The notes below the pieces were generated by a model. It was given only the letters and a program-made list of their open reading frames with translations. It did no database searches and had not been told where the DNA came from. From the NCBI GenBank assembly GCA_000711775.1, contig ARYC01001236.1:27172-91171 (forward strand): a stretch of 64,000 bases of DNA. The letters are read 5' to 3'. This document shows, piece by piece, positions 54,859 through 64,000 of the stretch. Numbering within the stretch: the stretch's first letter is position 1; each line of letters begins with the position of its first letter. This DNA comes from Oxytricha trifallax (Eukaryota; Ciliophora; Spirotrichea; Sporadotrichida; Oxytrichidae). The position numbers and the translations under genes are program-made.

Positions 54859-57800
54859 TCAAAGTTCGAAATCCTTTTTCACTTAGCTTTGAGCTCTACG
54901 CTTCTTCTTCTTTTTTGCGACTTGATCTGCTTATTACGAGGTGAGATAGTCTCCAAGTTAGAATTATTATGCCAAGCTATCATCTCCAGTTTTGACAGTC
55001 TGCATCATCAAAGCCTTTTCTAAATCACCATATGCAGTTTTCTGTAAATTCTAAGTACCCTACAAATTTTTGATAAGCTCCATCTCAAGCATCTCCATTT
55101 ATAACAGCTCCCTCTCTTTCTTAGTAATGACCTTCTCTTCCTTATGAACTCTAGTATCATAGAACTCCTTGATCTCGTTCATATGCTTGCGTTCTTAAGC
55201 CTCACGCTTTAGTCTTGCATATTACTCACTTTGCTTAATGATCTGACCTCGCAATTAGTTCTCTGATTAAACCCTCGACAGAAACTTATCTCGCTTCTTT
55301 TCGTTCTTCTTAGTCAATTTTTTAATCTTTATGGCCTGCTCCCGTTTCATCATGTAAATATCTGTCTCTATTATTAAATAAGAAATCTAAAGAAAAACGA
55401 TGTCACACATGGCCGCCTTAGCAGCTGTCATGAAGGGTGCTTAATATTATAACATACCCGAGTTTGATATCTTCTTAGATTCTTAAAGTGAGGGAGTCGA
55501 CATCTGGGACCTTGAATATGAAGCATTTGAAGATGACTTCGACCAATTCAAATAAGTTGAAGATGACCCGTACTCCAAAAAGCCTTAGAACCAGAACCTC
55601 ACACACCTGACATAGGTAGTACCAAATACGTCACGACAAAAATAGATCAGAAATCTGACCAGAATTCTGAGGTAGTCAGACCAGAATTCTTAGGTCATAC
55701 ACATACCGACGATGAGGTTGACATATGGGACAAAATGCTTATAACAGCCACACATCTTATACAACCATACTTCTTACACTGGTAAAACACTAAGATCTCA
55801 ATCAGCAGAGGAGTACCCCAAGGGGGAAAAACTTCACCACTCTTTTTTGTTTTACTACTAGACAACGCTATAAGGTCCTTCGAAATAAGATACAAGTATA
55901 AGATAAGAAAGAAAATAAAAGTATATGCTGATGACATAGCTTTTAAATTTGACCCTGGAGACAATGTTGACGATCTCAAACAAAAGATCAGAGAACACTT
56001 CAAAGACTATGGCCTGATCATCAATGATGATAAGTGCGTAGATATTAGTGCACAAAAATTCGACTTTGCTAACATATCTTAATACAAAAAGAAGTTCAGA
56101 TATCTAGGACTTAACATAAGTCAAAACCCCATTAAGATCTTTGAAGAAGTAATACAAGATGTACACAGTGAACAAAAAACTTCCTACCTAAATAGATTCA
56201 AAGGAGATGACTATCTCTACTAAAGAATCTACCAATAATACATCTTCTCCAGAGTTTAAACAAAACTATCACCAATACTAGCATCAGCACAACAAACCCA
56301 TATAAAAGAAATGATAGAACTATACAAAAAAGGAGCAGCAGCCTTTATCTAAAGAGGAGACTCGTTTTTAAGAGTCTTTTACCCTAACAGATTAAAACTT
56401 TTTAACAACTCTCCTTTCCTATCGGATCTATTAATCATATCTTCAATATAAGAGAAATATAAAATGTAAGTCTCAAACGTTTTATATATTTCTGAAGACT
56501 GGACCAACAAATACGAATCCATTTGGTAAACTCTAGTACTTTTCTCCAATGCACAATACAGACCCATTAGACTCACGAAGAAACGTATCTACTTCAGAGC
56601 AAAAATGATGACTAAGTATCTACCAAATTCTCTAGTAGTAATGATCCAGAACCAACCTAAGGCTTTTGGCAAACCAATCAAATGTAAATGCTCTAACGAT
56701 TTTGAAGCAAACTGGAAACACTTGCCACACATAAACATTGACATAACTGAACTCAGATTTTAACTTTCCAAAATGGTAACAAAAATCATTGCCTTCATTC
56801 AAGAGAGAGGTAGGCTTGATCCCAACCCTGACACAACGACCGAAATAGAGAAAGAAATGAAAGAGATCAGAATCAATCTAAAAAGAACCCAAAAGATCAT
56901 GAGACAGAATATCTGGGAATTAATTGAAAAGGCTTGACCTTTATATATATTAAACATATTTTAGATCGGGGGTCCCTAGAGGCCTCAATGTGATCATATT
57001 ATTATTATTATTATTATTATTATCTGTCTCTAATTTCTTACGATCTTCTTGCCTCTTTTTTGCGACTTCATATGTCTACTATTAGTTTCCCTTGAGACTG
57101 TTTTCTTCATTTATGTTTTGTTAATTATGCTAAAGTAAATTTAATAAATGTTCAAGTATTTATAAGTGATATCTGAAATCTTTAAAAAGAATAGACTTTT
57201 TTATAGTATGAACTTACCTAACTAAGACGTTCAAAGTTCTTTTACTTAAGTACCAAGATATCAGTAGTCCTCTTTTTGGTCTCCTCTATTTTTCTCCAAG
57301 TTCGCATTTCCTCCTGTTTTAATAAAGCTATTCTGTTTGCTAATAACTGAGCGTCTTTCTCCATTCTATATTGTGAAAATTATGTTAAAAACTTTTAAGA
57401 ATAAAGTCAATGTAGATTACTGAAATCATATTTTAGTTCAAGTTACTTACTTCTATCTAGTCTTCTAAGCGTTAAATAAATTCAAGTTGCTAGCTGTATT
57501 TGCTAACATTCCCATCCCACCATTAACTTCAATTTAAAGTAATCTTAAAATTTATTAAGAAAATTTAAGACTTTCTATAAATGAATAGTAGAGCCTATTT
57601 TAGATTTACTTTAACTTTTACTTAATGTTCCATTTCCAGCTCCCTTAAACCCTGATTTACCATTTATTACTTGATTTCCTGCACCTATCAAACTGTTCGA
57701 GTGATATCTCTACTTCTAATCATTAAAATTCATATATTATTTCACTTGTATATTTAATGCGTTTATGCTATATTTCACTCATATTTATGTATTTTATGTG

Positions 57801-58130
57801 AATCCTGAACAGCAAGTTCTTAAATACTGAGACTACCACCATTTTTACTAGAAATTTCTGGCAAAATGAAATCATTATTTCCATTTTCTGATTAATTTAC
57901 CATATGCCCTGATAGCCTATTTTGTTTTTAATCCAATATGTTTCTTTATGAGGAGGATGTAAAATTTCTATCTTGCTAAGTGTATTGTTAGGTGTCCTTC
58001 GCGAAAGTTTATTCACAAAATTGATATAACTTTATAAACGAATTTTAAATATATTTGATTTTTATATAAAATTTTATATAGATTACGGATGATCAGGTTT
58101 GACTTCCAGACTGTTATTGAGATCTGCCAT
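54859..58130 (-). CDS. Coiled-coil protein with a LINE inserted in an exon
   Basis: Minus strand, ATG at 58130-58128 (MADLNNSLEVKPDHP), TGA at 54861-54859. Disordered blocks (58010-57790, 57740-57600) are followed by VNGGMGMLANTASNLNLFN, then a charged coiled coil: MEKDAQLLANRIALLKQEEMR, KTTDI-type helices, VAKKRQEDRKKLETDIYMMKR, NEIKEFYDTRVHKEEKVITK, ending in a basic tail (KKKKKRRAQSQVKKDFEL). The 1650-bp LINE at 55371-57020 splits KKLETD from IYMMKR. Deleting it with one copy of TATCTGTCTCTA restores the frame exactly, with more than 180 codons open downstream. Introns GTAAGT...TATAG at about 57220 and 57450. Function unknown; axonemal or centriolar coiled-coil protein would fit. Confidence 0.7.
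55371..57020 (+). mobile_element. LINE retrotransposon copy 2, internally deleted, in a coding exon
   Basis: Exact 12-bp target duplication TATCTGTCTCTA (55359-55370, 57021-57032). ATG at 55400 opens an acidic N-terminal segment (EFDIFLDSQSEGVDIWDLEYE). A frameshift, apparently a missing A in the A5 run at 55577-55581, precedes the reverse-transcriptase part: ISRGVPQGGKTSPLFF (motif B region) and KVYADDIAFKF (YADD catalytic motif). It continues to TGA 56935-56937. The RT upstream motifs (fingers, palm motif A) and any endonuclease are absent, so it is an internally deleted copy. The 3' end has a GC-rich stretch (ATCGGGGGTCCC) and a (TTA)n tail. Confidence 0.85.
57001..57020 (+). repeat. (ATT)n / (TTA)n tail of the LINE
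   Basis: Simple trinucleotide tail at the 3' end next to the target duplication, typical of target-primed insertion by LINEs without poly(A). The element at 50977 has the same kind of tail at 52595-52612. Confidence 0.8.
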
Positions 58131-58381
58131 TAAATTGATTTAATTTTACTGAATCTAATTAAAACTTAAAAATATAATAAAACAATTTCGCTTTAAAGCA
58201 TTATTTATATAAATCACCCTTAACTTTTATAATTAATTACTTTACAATCAATAATTTAACTTTCAAAACCAAAACTACACTTTGCAATTTGTAAGTAAAA
58301 CCTATGATTTTTGGAATGAGATACATTCTTTCATACATCTGAACTAATGAGAATTAAATCATGCTTTATAGTTTTTGAGAT

Positions 58382-58754
58382 ATGGGATATCACTTTTCAG
58401 AACAAATCGAGTATAGCGAAAAGTATAATGATGATACCTATGAATACCGCCATGTCACTCTCCCAGAAAATGCTTTTGCTAATTTGAAGAGTAAATTTTA
58501 TCAAAATATAGGGACCTAACCAAATTTAGGAAGTTTGTTTTCAATTTGTTCCTCCCCATGAAAAATGCTTTTGATTTAGTTTTATTATGAAGAGAGATGT
58601 GCTTTTGACTGAGGATGAATGGAGAACGCTTGGCTTACAGATGTCAACTGGATGGGAGCACTACTTGATCTTCAAGCCAGAACCCTTCGTGATGCTCTTC
58701 AGAAGACCCCTCAACTATCAATTCAAGCAAAATCATCAGAACTTCATGCAATGA
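58382..58754 (+). CDS. CKS1: Cyclin-dependent kinase regulatory subunit CKS1
   Basis: ATG 58382, TGA 58752-58754; one IES removed gives 89 residues, the family's usual size. Clear signatures: [20 protein letters not shown] at the start, [21 protein letters not shown] in the middle and [12 protein letters not shown] at the end, including the anion-binding basic residues and the HxPEPH-type loop (here FKPEPF). The protein binds CDKs and docks phosphorylated substrates. C-terminus [13 protein letters not shown] is a short extension. Confidence 0.93.
58485..58587 (+). other. IES, 103 bp, pointer TGAAGAG
   Basis: Pointers 58485-58491 and 58588-58594; joining gives [16 protein letters not shown], restoring the CKS fold. 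Confidence 0.93.
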
Positions 58755-58928
58755 CTCGCACACAAAAGAATACTAAAGTTATGGTTATTTTGATCATTTG
58801 CTTAATCTTCTCAAGCTACTTAATGTTTGAATTATAATTGTAAAACTTTGATTAAGACTAAATGATGATTATATTAATTTCACATTTAATAATTATAATT
58901 TTAATCTGAACAGCAGCAAGTAAATAAA

Positions 58929-59752
58929 ATGAATATCGGATAGCGCATCTTCTTTCGCTTGTACCCTAATCAGCCTAAGTATGCAGATACTGAGGAGGGT
59001 GACCGCTTGAGAAACATTTTGAAAATATGCTGCATTTTTCACATAGTCTTTTTCATGGCATCTCTGACTGCAATTTTATTTTTAAGTTTCAGTCAAGGGT
59101 ATATGGGGTTTTATCGTTATATTTGATAACATGTTTAGAATGAGTTTAAAGCAATTGGATTTTACTCTATGATCCAAGAAATATTATACGCTGCATGGAC
59201 CTACTCTGCATATCTAACCCTGAAAGAATACCAGACTGTAATTTACATAGTTACTTTATTCATGGGAATTGCATACGGTTTCTTTAACTTATTCTCACAC
59301 AATGACTTAAACCTCTTGTTCTACATCCTTAATTTGGTTTACTATGTATTAATCATTTAATTATTTTTTCCTTCATTCTAATAAATACTACATCTATAAA
59401 CATATTAATAGTTGAGATTAAAAGACTATGGATGTGCTTTGTTCTTTGTCGCAAAAGCTTATAAAACATTCAGAATCACAGGAGGCATTCACGGCAAAAA
59501 TGGAACATTGAAACCTAAACCTGATGATAAATCTTCACTTAATTCCTCTGTCAAATCCAAGACAACTACTGGCAATAAACTTCACTCAGCCAAAAAAGAA
59601 TAAATCTATTTATTATTAATAGTGCACACATATTAACTAAATATTTGTATGAAGAGTGAATTATAAAATAAGAAGGATTAACAGATAATTTGTTGGAAGA
59701 AGGGCACACTCGCCATGAGAGTGATGAGGAAAGAGGACCAAGAGTCAATTGA
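58929..59752 (+). CDS. Four-TM membrane protein of unknown family
   Basis: ATG 58929 (MNIGQRIFFRLYPNQPKYAD), TGA 59750-59752; three IESs removed gives exactly 214 residues. Four hydrophobic helices: ILKICCIFHIVFFMASLTAI, IGFYSMIQEILYAAWTYSAY, VIYIVTLFMGIAYGFFNLF and LLFYILNLVYYVL, followed by GCALFFVAKAYKTF. The tail is hydrophilic: basic (KPKPDDKSS to KTTTGNKLHSAKK), then acidic (LLEEGHTRHESDEERG). The N-terminal RIFFRLYP before the first helix suggests a cytosolic face. No family recognised. Confidence 0.78.
59108..59143 (+). other. Short IES, 36 bp, pointer GTTT
   Basis: Pointers 59108-59111 and 59144-59147; joining gives SQGYMGFKAIGFYSMIQ. Confidence 0.8.
59348..59416 (+). other. IES, 69 bp, pointer ATTA
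   Basis: Pointers 59348-59351 and 59417-59420; joining gives LVYYVLKDYGCALFFV. Confidence 0.82.
59596..59669 (+). other. IES, 74 bp, pointer AAGAA
   Basis: Pointers 59596-59600 and 59670-59674; joining gives LHSAKKEGLTDNLLEEG. Confidence 0.82.
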
Positions 59753-59990
59753 TTATATTTAAGAAAACAAAGTCAAATCTTTCATAACATTGTTTTTTGC
59801 AAATATATATGTTTCATTTCACAATCATTGCATCAGATTCCTCCAAAATAATGTAATATATCCATAGTAAGAGTTATAAAGAGATCGTTACTCTTGAATT
59901 CATAAGAATATGTTCAAAAATATAAACATTAAATAAATTTAGTAATTATAGGTTTGAAGTATTTAAGTATATTATAAATGATAGTGTATT

Positions 59991-61195
59991 TCATTGCTAC
60001 TTTTTTAGTTGAATCTTTTTATCTATGTCTCTCTTGACCAACTCCAAACCATTTTCATCAAGTTCTTTCAGCAATGCTAAAACTGCGCATAAAATGTTCT
60101 CATTTCGTGGTCCTTAGTTATTTTATGCAATAGGTCCATTTGACATATTCATAATTACAAAAGTTTTTTTAATTTGAATTAATTAAATGAATTTTAGTTC
60201 TTTTTAAAAGATAATTTATACTAGACATATGATTGCTTGAAACTTATGGTTGTTATATTGATGTAATTTGCTACTGCTGTGTTTAGGGATTTTATCCAAA
60301 AGGCCCGAGACCACCCCCAGCAGCTGGACTTCTGCCTCTGTTTTACTAAGTTGTCTTGGGTCTTTCCATTGGTGAAACTATGTTCATTTGCTATTACTAC
60401 AATTGCTGCTGACTGCTGTGAGAAGCCTATCTTTGATAGTAATCACTTTCTTGAACTACATGACTGGGGTTTTAATTGATAATCTCCTAATCTGTAATCT
60501 TTAGCTTTAGAGCATTAAAAATTAACATTTAGTTTTAAAGCTTCTTGTCTCTCTTCCTGCGAGATATTTGAATCGTCAAGCTTTGTCAAGTTTGGAATCA
60601 TTTTAATTACGAATTTTCTATACAATGGGTGTTGAGACACGGGGTTCTCTGAGAGCCAAAGTACTCTCAAGCTGCTGCAAAGATTCAAATACTTCACTTC
60701 CATTAAATCAATAAAAACAATTAATACATAATTTTAATTATACCATAATCACATGAGCATATACAATAATTTTTATTCCTACAAAGAGCTAATCTTAAAA
60801 AATTACTTTAAATTTTATAAAATCAGAGATGAGATTTTTTCTTAAGTAAAGCTCACTCATTTTTTTAAGTGTTGCAAAATCCTTAAGAGTAGTTATTTTA
60901 TTTAAAGACAGAGAACATATTTCTATATTTGGCATTTCTTTTAGCAATGATATATCATTCAAGTCTGCTCCATAAAAATTCAAATTTTTAATTCATAAAA
61001 ATTAATGGTCCTTTCATAATTAACCTAGAATCTATTTCACATTTTTATATAATATATAAATCAGTTTGTCAAAGTATAAGTAAATCATGTATTATATAGA
61101 TAAATTAAAAAATATCACCCTAAATTTTTAATTGAAGCTAAATTTGAAATTTGACACTTTTATGTGATGAGTTCGGGAGTGAGATGCTTTACCAT
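59991..61195 (-). CDS. CFAP410: Leucine-rich-repeat ciliary protein CFAP410 (C21orf2)
   Basis: Minus strand, ATG at 61195-61193 (MVKHLTPELITQKCQISNLA), TGA at 59993-59991. LRR blocks: SIKNLNFYGADLNDISLL, IEICSLSLNKITTLKDFATL, MSELYLRKNLISDLMEVKYL, LRVLWLSENPVS, then the LRR-cap YRKFVIKMIPNLTKLDDSNI. This order and the cap match CFAP410, a basal-body/cilium protein that partners NEK1 in animals. A Gln/Pro linker (60450-60240) leads to a conserved C-terminal helix (NILCAVLALLKELDENGLELVKR), also diagnostic. Two IESs resolved; at least one more junction, near 60490, is not. Confidence 0.85.
60705..60819 (-). other. IES, 115 bp, pointer AAATCA (plus strand)
   Basis: Pointers 60705-60710 and 60820-60825; joining on the minus strand gives RKNLISDLMEVKYLNL, keeping LRR spacing. 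Confidence 0.88.
60982..61121 (-). other. IES, 140 bp, pointer AAATTTTTAAT (plus strand)
   Basis: An 11-bp pointer at 60982-60992 and 61122-61132; joining on the minus strand gives NLASIKNLNFYGADL. Confidence 0.92.
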
Positions 61196-61373
61196 TTTTA
61201 AATCTAAGAGACTTTTTATTTAATTATTTGTTTGTATATTTAAATTCAAATAATTTTATAAATCCTTACTTGCATTATAAAAAACAGTGCTTATAAAAAC
61301 ATATATATTTTATCCGATTTTTATTAATAAAATGTATATTTATAATAAATTAGAGATTTCAATAAAGATATTG

Positions 61374-61790
61374 ATGGATTTTAATGCTAGCAATTTACAG
61401 ATGTCAGAGACTGACTTCGAATTGTAAGTAAATTTATTATTTTATATAAATATTTTCAAAATAGGAAAATCTAAGAAGCAAGTTACTAAAATGAGGATTT
61501 CTTCGAAAGTCAAGCCAAGCAGTTTCATGAGCAAAGACTGAAAACTGAAATATAAATAATAAGTATTGTTAAGAAACCATTCCCATTTAAAATAGATATT
61601 AAATTTACTGAAAACTAAGTACGATTAATGTGCGAAGTGTAAAAAGTGGCATTCTTTGATTGAGAGTTGCGAAACTCATGAAAAGAACTTGAATAATACA
61701 ATAACTGGAGGAGGCAGCAGCACCAGCAGTCGAACAAATCCCTCCAATCTTAATCACAATATTCTTAATAAAAAAATACATAAAAATTAT
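61374..61790 (+). CDS. Small CxxC protein, CW-zinc-finger-like
   Basis: ATG 61374 (MDFNASNLQMSETDFEL), an intron GTAAGT...AAAATAG (about 61422-61465), then a helical block (EDFFESQAKQFHEQRLKT). After one IES comes KYDQCAKCKKWHSLIESCETH, where CxxCxKWxxL with a later Cys resembles the CW zinc finger (methyl-lysine reader), but the domain would be truncated. A Gly/Ser/Asn tail follows. The stop codon was not located: no TGA in frame up to 61790 and beyond, so a 3' IES is likely. Family assignment weak. Confidence 0.55.
61538..61607 (+). other. IES, 70 bp, pointer CTGAAAACT
   Basis: A 9-bp pointer at 61538-61546 and 61608-61616; joining gives EQRLKTKYDQCAKCKKW. Confidence 0.88.
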
Positions 61791-62310
61791 TGCATATTAA
61801 TCAATGTGATTTTTAATTAGCAATAATGTTATTAATACTGTACTAAAGTATTTAAAAATTTATAATTTTTTCATTTTAAGATTTAATTTAAATTAAAGCT
61901 CCAATAAAACTCTCCTATATTTAAAATTTCCTCAAAAATTATTTAATTTATTAAAAAATTTCTAAACTAGAGTAGTGATTCTAGGCAAGGTAATAGAAAA
62001 TATATATCAAGACTATTATAGAATCTATATAATTCAATATTTTTATTTTTATATTTTTATCTGTAAAATCTTACAACTTTAAAGTTTAAGATTTGCGAAA
62101 AATATTCAAATATATAAATATTAGAGCGTAATTGATAATAGTAGAAATTAATCTTTTAAAAATTGAGTAGTATAGTATTTTGTACTTTTTAGCAGTAAAT
62201 TGAAGACAGTATTAGATTTATTTATAATTTAAATATAAACCTTTAAATTTCTAATCAGAAACCAATATAAACTTTGAAAACATCAACAAATATGGGAATT
62301 CACAAACTTA
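61791..62310. other. AT-rich spacer
   Basis: No supported feature. Confidence 0.4.
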
Positions 62311-63881
62311 TGACTCTTATCTATAATAGTCAAATATTATATTTAAATTCACACTATAATATTTAGATTGTATTTTGATTTTGAATTGCAAGTTATTAAA
62401 ATATATAAAATTAAATTATAAGAGAAAGCCCCTAAAGCTGTTAAAACTATCAATTTGGATTTGTTAACAGGCAAGACTGTAGCTTGTGATGCATCTATGG
62501 CTATCTACTATAACGTTTTAAACGTTTTTTCGTGATTCTCTTTAAATTCGTCATTAATATAAAATTTAATAAATTGTAGTTCTTGATTGCAACTTAATCT
62601 ATGAAACAAGGTATGGGAATTTCAGAAATGCGCGATTCCGAAGGAAATTTGACTGGCCATCTGGTCGGACTTTTCCATCGTACCATTCAGTTCATGGAGA
62701 ATGGTGTGAAGCCAATCTGGGTCTTTGACGGCAAGCCACCCGAACTCAAGAGCTACGTCCTCGATTAAAGAAAAGAAAACAAAGAAAAAGCTGAGGAGAC
62801 TAAGCAAATTATGATTGACGCGGGAGATTTGGAAGGCGCCAAACGTATGGCTGGCAGATCAATTAGAGTGACTCCAGAGATGATGGAAGATGCTAAGAAG
62901 CTTCTCAGATTAATGGGTACTCCAGTTGTTGAGGCACCAGGTGAAGCTGAAGCTTAATGCGCAATTATCGTTAAGCATGGACTTGCCTATGCTACTGCTA
63001 GCGAGGATATGGACTCTCTAACTTTTGGAACCAATGTCAAATTAGCATTTTATAAATTATGAAAACTTACATAATGTGCTATTAAGAGGTTTTAACAGCA
63101 AAAAGGAGCCCATCATTTAAATCGATCTCGCTTAAGTTTTGGAAGGCTTCAACTTAAATCACGAGTAATTCATTGATCTTTGTATTCTTTGTGGTTGCGA
63201 TTATACTACAAACATTCCAGGAGTTGGTCCAGTCAAGGCATTTAAGTTTATTTCAGAAGAAGGCGGTACAATCGAGAATGTCATTTCAAGAATTGAGAAA
63301 GAGAACGATGATCCAAATTACATTGTTTATCACATTTCTTATTGACCCTTAATATATAAATTGTTTTATTGGAATAAACTATAGATCCAAAGAAGAAGAA
63401 GAAGTATACCATTCCTGAGACATTCTACTACAAGGAGGCCCGTGAACTCTTTAAAGTACCATCAGCTATTTCAGATATTGCAGAGCTTGAGAAAATAATT
63501 AAGTTCAACAAGCCTGATGAGGAAGGTCTCAAGGACTTCCTTGTTACAAGCAAAGGGTTTTAAGAAATTAAGGTTGAAAATGGAATTAAAAAGCTTAAGG
63601 CTACTGCTGGAAAGACTAATCAAGCAAGACTTGATTGCTTCTTCAAAGGCGCAGGCACTAAGACTTCATCTACCTAAAGCAAGGATAAGAAATTTATGGA
63701 TGAGAGCCTAAAAGAATTTAATTCTGAATCTGCTTAAATTTCAAGAAAACTTTAACTTTTTTTTTAAATTTATTTATGTCCCTATAAATCAATGGGAGGA
63801 AATGGTGCAGGTATGATAAAGAGCAGTACTGGCATTTAAGCTAACACTGCTAAGAAAAGCTGGCCCGGTAAAGTTAAGTGA
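62311..63881 (+). CDS. FEN1: Flap endonuclease 1
   Basis: ATG near 62311 ([10 protein letters not shown]; Gly-2 is conserved and part of the active site). Then [23 protein letters not shown] (catalytic Asp), [33 protein letters not shown] (N domain, FDG Asp), the helical arch ([20 protein letters not shown]), [15 protein letters not shown] (Glu pair), [34 protein letters not shown] (metal ligand and H2TH motif), and [12 protein letters not shown], a PCNA-binding QxxLxxFF box. A basic C-terminus (KKSWPGKVK) ends at TGA 63879-63881. One intron and two IESs resolved; the junction between the first two MDSs (62341 to 62430) is not. Removes 5' flaps in lagging-strand replication and repair. Confidence 0.93.
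62515..62579 (+). other. Spliceosomal intron, 65 bp
   Basis: GTTTTAAACG...AATTGTAG; joining gives SMAIYYNFLIATQS, the conserved FEN1 segment. Confidence 0.7.
63041..63080 (+). other. IES, 40 bp, pointer ATTA
   Basis: Pointers 63041-63044 and 63081-63084; joining gives [16 protein letters not shown]. Confidence 0.85.
63310..63383 (+). other. IES, 74 bp, pointer GATCCAAA
   Basis: An 8-bp pointer at 63310-63317 and 63384-63391; joining gives [15 protein letters not shown]. Confidence 0.92.
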
Positions 63882-63943
63882 AAACTTAGAAATATATGAT
63901 CACTTTTTTGGAATATTTAAGCAAAAGGATCTAGCTTTGTATT

Positions 63944-64000
63944 CAAAACCCCAAAACCCTTTCAGTAGTTTGATTGAGTTTTTGATTGATAAAAGTAGAC
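63944..64000 (+). mobile_element. Probable left end of a telomere-bearing element (TBE), runs off the window
   Basis: CAAAACCCCAAAACCCT follows directly after ATT. C4A4 repeats at the tip and insertion at ANT trinucleotides are known features of TBE transposons in Oxytricha germline DNA. Only 57 bp are visible, so the inverted end and transposase cannot be checked. The sequence inside (TTTGATTGAGTTTTTGATTG) is not coding by eye. Confidence 0.6.

Noticed and set aside
440-63881. Widespread pseudogenes because of TAA/TAG in coding regions
   Set aside because: TAA and TAG sit at Gln-like positions in conserved proteins (FEN1, CFAP410, isomerases), and only TGA ends frames, so this is the ciliate code.
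1-64000. CRISPR arrays, bacterial operons, Shine-Dalgarno sites
   Set aside because: No spaced direct-repeat arrays, and the introns, IESs and code are eukaryotic ciliate features.

Overview
The window looks like germline (micronuclear) DNA of a spirotrich/hypotrich ciliate of the Oxytricha-Stylonychia kind. TAA and TAG occur throughout clearly coding stretches while TGA ends the frames, so TAA/TAG are read as Gln and the standard code breaks nearly every gene into pieces. Coding segments (MDSs) are separated by short AT-rich segments bounded by direct repeats (pointers, 2-11 bp). Deleting one pointer copy plus the spacer restores the frame at more than 35 junctions I worked out by hand. Spliceosomal introns (GTAAGT...TAG, some only 24-40 bp) are also present. 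One gene is scrambled: its first MDS lies inverted upstream and shares an inverted 10-bp pointer with the next MDS.

Layout: end of a protein kinase (1-152); Gln-rich gene (440-3081); Cys-rich secreted protein (3621-4680); Thr/Asn-rich mucin-like surface glycoprotein (6050-9770); three HTATIP2/TIP30-like reductase copies (10488-13926); two delta3-delta2-enoyl-CoA-isomerase-like paralogs (14265-16793); minus-strand TPR-like gene (16967-19830) and large protein kinase gene (19968-23417); Gln/Asn-rich gene (24347-27503); BRCT protein with RAP1-like layout (27596-29615); IFT43 (30500-31126); scrambled TFIIS-central-domain gene (31294-32938); BAH-PHD gene (33581-37677); small secreted protein (39103-39841); mitochondrial carrier (40674-41839); coiled-coil gene (42088-43731); unknown gene (43888-45470); FSP1/AIFM2-like oxidoreductase (45667-47210); coiled-coil gene (47310-48922); basic coiled-coil gene (49056-49591); acidic gene (50137-50721); mobile-element cluster (50977-53067); membrane-anchored gene (53857-54730); coiled-coil gene carrying a LINE in an exon (54859-58130); CKS1 (58382-58754); four-TM protein (58929-59752); CFAP410 (59991-61195); CxxC protein (61374-61790); FEN1 (62311-63881); a probable telomere-bearing element starting at 63944.

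Mobile DNA falls in three families apart from the possible TBE. (1) Three near-palindromic ~420-bp fold-back elements (23561, 33051, 52652). (2) Two ~460-480-bp elements with G8-AAGTTTCCTGC termini and 8-bp target duplications (25591, 29866); the first sits inside a coding exon. (3) Two ~1.65-kb LINE-like elements with a 3' GC hairpin and (TTA)n tail (50977, 55371); the second carries a decayed reverse transcriptase and sits inside a coding exon. In both exon insertions, deleting the element plus one target duplication restores a long open frame, so these insertions have the exact structure of IESs with the target duplication acting as the pointer.

The genes do not form operons or a pathway. 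They are independent loci, as expected for a genome that is fragmented into gene-sized chromosomes during development. Two are conserved ciliary genes (IFT43, CFAP410), two act in replication or cell cycle (FEN1, CKS1) and two in transcription or chromatin (TFIIS-M, BAH-PHD). All calls rest on reading the sequence by eye; no database search was possible.
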